Below, piece by piece: positions 54,537 to 64,000 of a stretch of 64,000 nucleotides of DNA. The notes under the pieces were generated by a model. The model saw only the letters and a list, made by a program, of their open reading frames with translations. It made no database searches and was not told the origin of the DNA. Both the position numbers and the translations under genes were made by a program. Source of the stretch: Glandiceps talaboti (Eukaryota; Hemichordata; Enteropneusta; Spengelidae); the NCBI RefSeq assembly GCF_964340395.1, contig NC_135555.1:19445615-19509614 (forward strand), written 5' to 3'. How positions within the stretch are numbered: position 1 is the stretch's first letter; the number at the start of each line of letters is the position of its first letter.

Positions 54537-54737
54537 CGGCAGCAGAGAAATAATGGGTAATTGATATAACTATACGTCCTCAAGCATAATTGATAAAAAT
54601 AATCGGATGAAATATTGGCGTTAGAAAGTTTTTACTTATATTTTGAGCACCACAAAACCAGTGACGTAGACACGAGTTTTTGTGACGTAGAATGATGACC
54701 AGCCATACTTTAAATTTGTTCAAAGACAAGTATTTTG

Positions 54738-54846
54738 CATCGTCGCAAACCACGGCCTCTTTTACGGCACCGTCCAAAACGCGCTGTTATTTCCTTATTT
54801 CGCAGTGTCGCTTTAAGAAATAACAGCTCTGGTTTGCGAGAATGAG
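54738..54846 (+). repeat. Repeat pair flanking the gene 3-4 interval, copy A
   Basis: Shares CCTCTTTTACGGCACCGT, GCAGTGTCGCT/GCAGCGTTGCT-like and GAAATAACAGC blocks with 58150-58260 in the same orientation. It contains a GTTATTTC / GAAATAAC hairpin. Confidence 0.55.
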
Positions 54847-55165
54847 AATTTTGCTGATATATGGTGTAACTGCTGATGTTATTTATAAACATAGTAAAAG
54901 TAGAATCAAACCAGAAAATTAGGGGTAAATATTTGGTGACTACTAAAGTAAGTCCAAGCAACAAAAGTCCTCAGTATTTTACATTTAAAAATATTTACAA
55001 TATAATATTTATCAAATCTGAGGCTTGTTTTTCTTTTCCTAACCAACACAAGTGCCATTTTATAACATAGGTTTTTTGTATAATGTGAATAAAGGCCAGT
55101 ACTTCATTTTGAGCGAACATTTGTTTGTTTCTGCATTGTCTCTGTTTATTCAATGTACACGTGCG

Positions 55166-55376
55166 TGTATGTATGTATGTATGTATGTATGTATGTATGT
55201 ATGTGTGTGTGTATGTATGTATGTATGTATGTATGTATGTATGTACGTACGTACGTACGTACGTACGTACGTACGTATGTATGTATGTATGTATGTATGT
55301 ACAATGTATGTATGTATGTATGTATGTATGTATGTATGTATGTATATATGACTATGTATGTATGTATGTATGTATG

Positions 55377-55405
<29 letters not shown>
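55166..55405. repeat. GTAT/ACGT array left of the LINE
   Basis: GTAT with a block of ACGT units (55243-55276) in the middle. It ends exactly where LINE homology begins. Confidence 0.9.
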
Positions 55406-55407
<2 letters not shown>

Positions 55408-56598
55408 TCTAAGTCCCACACTCTTCAACCTATTCATTAATGGTTTGCCAATGTTACTTCACAGAAAATGTATAGATCCTCCCTTTTTGATAGATAAGAA
55501 ATTACCGATCCTTATGTTCGCTGATGATATTGTTCTGTTGTCAACTTCTAGTCATGGTTTACAACATTCACTCAGATTACTTAAATCCATTTGTAACAAA
55601 TGGCAACTAACAGTGAATCATAAAAAGACAAAAATGTTGGTGTTCAATGTTAATTTTAAACCATTTAAATATAGTTTCTTTATTTATAATGAAAGAGTGG
55701 ATATTGCTTGAATCTTTGGTCAAACCAATATTATTATATGGATCTGAAGTTTGGGGTGCCTACATATTCCGTTGATGTTGGCAAATTCAATGAATACTTT
55801 CTTAAGCCTGTGATGAATGATATTGAATCAACACCCATAAAAGCATGCAGATATATGCTTGGAGTTAACAAAACATAATGTATTCATGCATGTTTAGGTG
55901 AATTTGGTCGTTTTCCATTATTAATTACTGTTACTAAAAATGTAATCAAATATTGGTTTCGGTTAAAACAAGTTAAAGAGGCATCTTTACTTGATTATGC
56001 ATACAAATTAGAAATGAGGTTGCATGAAAAACACCAGTCCATATATCTTGATTTTGTTCATTCAGTATTTTCATTTTGTAACTTTTCCCATTTTATAGTT
56101 GGTGAGAATTATAAATTGTCTACTATATTAAAGAAAGTTAAAGATTCTTTGAAATCAAAATTTATTGACATGTGGAAGAAATCTGTGGCAAGTAACAACA
56201 AACTTTATGTTTATTCAAAAATTAAGTTAACCTTTCAACGTGAAAAATATTTATCTGTTGTTAAAAACACTTTTCATAGAATAGCTGTTACAAAGGATTT
56301 CAAATCACATATTGCCAATTGAAAGAACATTGAAAGGGAAAATTTAAAAAGGTAAGAGATGAATACTTGGACATTTTATTTAGTTTACAGTCGCAGTTAC
56401 TTAAATTTGATAATCATTCTCTATTTAAGTACATTTTTTCATTTGTAGATGATACTCTAGCAAGTGTCACAGCTAGATATCTCAGTGATATACTTAATAT
56501 TTTCAAGACATTGTAAACATCAGCGTTTATTTTGGTATATTTCCTTGCCAATGTCACTTCTTGTGTAAACGGCTTAATGAATAAATAAATAATAAATA
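55406..56598 (+). pseudogene. 5'-truncated LINE (non-LTR retrotransposon) fragment
   Basis: Begins inside the reverse-transcriptase domain at NLSPTLFNLFINGLP, with the catalytic motif LMFADDIVLLS about 40 codons later (55500-55550). After a stop at 55709 the homology continues in other frames: VKPILLYGSEVWG, then CRYMLGVNK, GEFGRFPLL and a C-terminal region to about 56320. Several stops and frameshifts make it inactive. The 3' end is a short UTR with an (AAAT)n tail. GTAT microsatellites touch both ends. Jockey/CR1-like in general form; clade not assigned. Confidence 0.85.
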
Positions 56599-56736
56599 AA
56601 TGTATGTATGTATGTATGTATGTATGTATGTATGTATGTATGTATGTATGTATGTATGTATGTGTGTGTGTGTGTGTGTACGTACGTACGTACGTACGTA
56701 CGTACGTACTTATTTATTTATTTATTTATTTATTTA

Positions 56737-56772
<36 letters not shown>

Positions 56773-56993
56773 ACTAGCGTGCGTGCGTGCTTGCGTACAT
56801 ACATGCATGCATGCATGCATGTATGCATGTATGTATGTATGTATGTATGTATGTATGTATGTATGTATGTATATATGCATGCATGCATGCATGCATGCAT
56901 GCATGTATGCGTATGTATGTATGTATGTATGTATGTATGTATGTATGTATGTATGTATGTATGTATGTATGTATGTATGTATGTATGTATGTA
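56599..56993. repeat. GTAT/ACGT/TTTA/GTCT/GCAT array right of the LINE
   Basis: Nearly 400 bp following the LINE (AAAT)n tail. It includes GTAT and ACGT blocks like those on the left side. Confidence 0.9.
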
Positions 56994-57271
56994 CGTCTGT
57001 TTTTGACAAATATTCTTAAATTAACTTACTTTAAATTCACATCCTTTCTGCACTAATGTAGTCTATTTCCTATTTTGACGATTTACGTCAGACACTCTCC
57101 ATTGGTGACGCGACCTTCTAATTTACTTCTCTCGCGGTTGGGGGCGTTCTTACAATCTACTTCACACACTCTCATATTCCGTACTAGTGGAAAGTGTTCT
57201 TGTGACAAACACAGTGGAATATTCTAACTGTGTTGCCCGCACCTATTGATACATATTCGTGTCCCTCTACG

Positions 57272-57353
57272 ATGCTTTTAAGTTTTCTGTTACTGTATGT
57301 CGTTTCTGCTGTATCATGTGATCAAGTAGACATGTCCTCGATTACGGTTGTAG
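57272..57353 (+). CDS. Orphan signal-peptide exon (alternative first exon or gene remnant)
   Basis: ATG at 57272 opens MLLSFLLLYVVSAVSC, a textbook signal peptide, followed by DQVDMSSITVV and a GT donor (gtacag) in phase 1. The 82-nt length equals the gene 4 first exon. The frame reads on past the donor to a stop at 57425. No CUB, LDLa or membrane exon lies between it and the gene 4 ATG at 58998. It may be an alternative first exon splicing to the gene 4 CUB exon, or the remnant of a lost paralogue. An ATTGG (CCAAT) element sits 171 bp upstream and a TTACGTCA site just before it. The splice phase is seen; its use is inferred. Confidence 0.5.
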
Positions 57354-58149
57354 GTACAGAAGACGTTGCTAGCCAAGCACTAGCTTGTAGACCAAGACAA
57401 ACTGAACAGGCATTTGACTTGAAGTAATCTATGTACCGACAAGCATACAAACGACACGCTTAATTTAACAGTAATATCAACTGTATTGTACATTTTAACG
57501 GTACATTAAATTAGACAACTTTACCAGACTTCATTAATAAAAAGAGTTACTGAACAAGAGCCGTCAGTTTTAACACCGGTTCCGGTGAAATATTTATCAT
57601 TGATAATATGTCCGTCCATGGCAATGGAAACCAAAGTCCCCAGCATAATGATTTGCTGCACAAGTTAATCCATTGCTTACAACAGAAGTGCAACAGAAAA
57701 GCTAATAACTAAAACTAAAGAACTACTGTCTTATTTACGATAGAAATCCGATTTAGTATGACTTCCATTTACGATAAAATTGCAGTTGAAGGCGATACCA
57801 ATAGCCACAATTCGATCATAATAAAGACACCAAACAACACTTCCGTGCCCGAGGCTTACCCATGTAAAGTCAGTGCACACAAACCGACTGGTCTTTCTGA
57901 AGACCAAATCCTCTTAGAAGAGAATTACCTAACCATTGTTGTTGGATTTTCCTACGCAGTGTATTATATCAATTGTGATACGTTGCCGGCCGAATACTAA
58001 CCTTATACACGTATTCGAATCCATACGTTACCACAGTAAGAGTTTAAACATCAGAACATTTCTGGTTGAACAGTCTGGGCAAAATAATGATATTTGAAAT
58101 AAATGGCCACAGATTTAGTCTACAGGGAAATTCGTTTATGTTATAAACA

Positions 58150-58260
58150 TATCGTCGTAAGCCACAGCCTCTTTTACGGCACCGTGAAAGACACACCTCC
58201 AGTATTAATTCAAAGCAGCGTTGCTGAAGAAATAACAGCGCTGGTTTTGAGAGAATGGTT
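58150..58260 (+). repeat. Repeat pair flanking the gene 3-4 interval, copy B
   Basis: Second copy of 54738-54846, 740 bp upstream of gene 4. The 94-codon frame 58103-58387 runs through it and is therefore doubtful as a gene. The pair may mark the old duplication unit that produced genes 3 and 4. Confidence 0.55.
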
Positions 58261-58840
58261 ATTATTAAATTTAAGAGGGAATGTCACTCTCGTCAATGCA
58301 TGTAGTATACAACTGTCGTTTCTAAAGATATATCCACGAACTTCTGAAAATAATCATGTACACCCCTTTGTATGTGTGAACAAGTAACATAGTAAGTGAC
58401 GTAAATCGGTTATTTCTGACGATGTTCTGTGCAACCCGGTGGGAAAAAAGTACCAAATACTGAACGTTTACGTTCGTCCTTTTACGTCTAACAGTTGGTT
58501 AGTGGTACTACTTGTACGTCCAAGCAGCCGAGGTCAACACAGAGAAAAGCAACAAAAATAACATTCAAAGCAACGACTACCACCATCATTAAGACCACAA
58601 ATAACAATCTAAACATATAATGACGTATGTAGCTAGCAACTTGGAGATTTACAATGCAATGAATTGAACAACTTTTCAAATGTGGCCTACGTCATTGAAA
58701 TACTTCTCTCTCTTGTGCCGAGTTTACACACTGCCTATTTATTGATTAGAAGAACGATAACCTTTGACCCCTCTATACATGTCTTTGCATCTCGTATATG
58801 ACAAAAATAGATTCACTTTAGAAATGTCAAGTTGTATTGG

Positions 58841-58854
58841 GTTGTTTTGGCAAC
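58841..58854 (+). promoter_or_regulatory. X-box-like (RFX) palindrome, gene 4 promoter
   Basis: GTTGTTTTGGCAAC lies 157 bp upstream of the gene 4 ATG and directly abuts ATTGG at 58836-58840. Position and pairing with CCAAT agree with genes 2 and 3. Confidence 0.5.
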
Positions 58855-58997
58855 GGTCGCATCAACAACGTAGCCACTTATTGTTCTCTCATATCACGTC
58901 ACACTACGCTACACGCCTCAACAAAAGATTCCATATTCGTACATCGGAAATTTAATACACTGCTGTAACGAAGAAAGAACAGGATCGAAGAATCAAC

Positions 58998-64000
<5,003 letters not shown>

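Larger units (their letters stand above)
53279..55165. other. Gene 3 downstream region
   Basis: Gene 3 3' UTR and polyadenylation signal, a degenerate tRNA-like sequence, the ACGAGT element and one copy of the 54738/58150 repeat. No gene seen. Confidence 0.45.

Noticed and set aside
58103-58387. 94-codon frame upstream of gene 4
   Set aside because: Half of it is the 54738/58150 repeat; no signal peptide, domain or splice context.

Overview
The window is AT-rich, intron-containing animal DNA. It carries extracellular CUB and LDL-receptor class A (LDLa) modules on separate phase-1 exons, tRNA-derived SINEs, LINE and Penelope-like fragments, terminal-inverted-repeat DNA transposons and very many tetranucleotide microsatellites. 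This fits an invertebrate bilaterian, but the sequence alone does not let me name a phylum. Almost all long open frames are translations of microsatellites; the real coding sequence is short exons spread over long introns.

Layout. 1-23.2 kb: no convincing host gene. It holds SINE copies (391-505, 16931-17260), a Penelope-like GIY-YIG fragment (5919-6419, minus), a possible Ty3/Gypsy integrase scrap, small inverted-repeat elements and microsatellites. 23.4-64 kb: four same-strand paralogues, each built as [signal peptide] - CUB - LDLa - transmembrane/tail. Gene 1 covers 23488-27234 with its first exon not found; gene 2 covers 38072-41747; gene 3 covers 48099-53278; gene 4 covers 58998 to beyond the window end. 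A further signal-peptide exon (57272-57353) with the same splice phase lies between genes 3 and 4 without its own downstream exons. Between and inside the genes are a 3.07-kb TTAA-flanked element (31734-34806), a 1.48-kb hAT-like element (35815-37293), a 1.55-kb TAA-flanked element with a 185-codon frame inside gene 3 intron 1 (48661-50208), and a LINE fragment bracketed by microsatellites (55406-56598).

How the genes relate. The four genes encode predicted small (about 245-255 residue) type I membrane proteins with one CUB, one LDLa-like module, one very Cys-rich membrane segment and, except in gene 1, almost no cytoplasmic tail. All four LDLa modules lack the fourth and sixth cysteines, a disulfide pair in the canonical fold. 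Genes 2, 3 and 4 each carry a 14-bp RFX/X-box-like palindrome 131-162 bp upstream of the ATG, with a CCAAT element nearby, which suggests shared and possibly ciliated-cell expression. Genes 3 and 4 are the closest pair (about 76 of 129 CUB residues identical by hand count). CUB-LDLa-TM is the C-terminal architecture of NETO/LEV-10-type receptor auxiliary proteins, but no function can be assigned from sequence alone.
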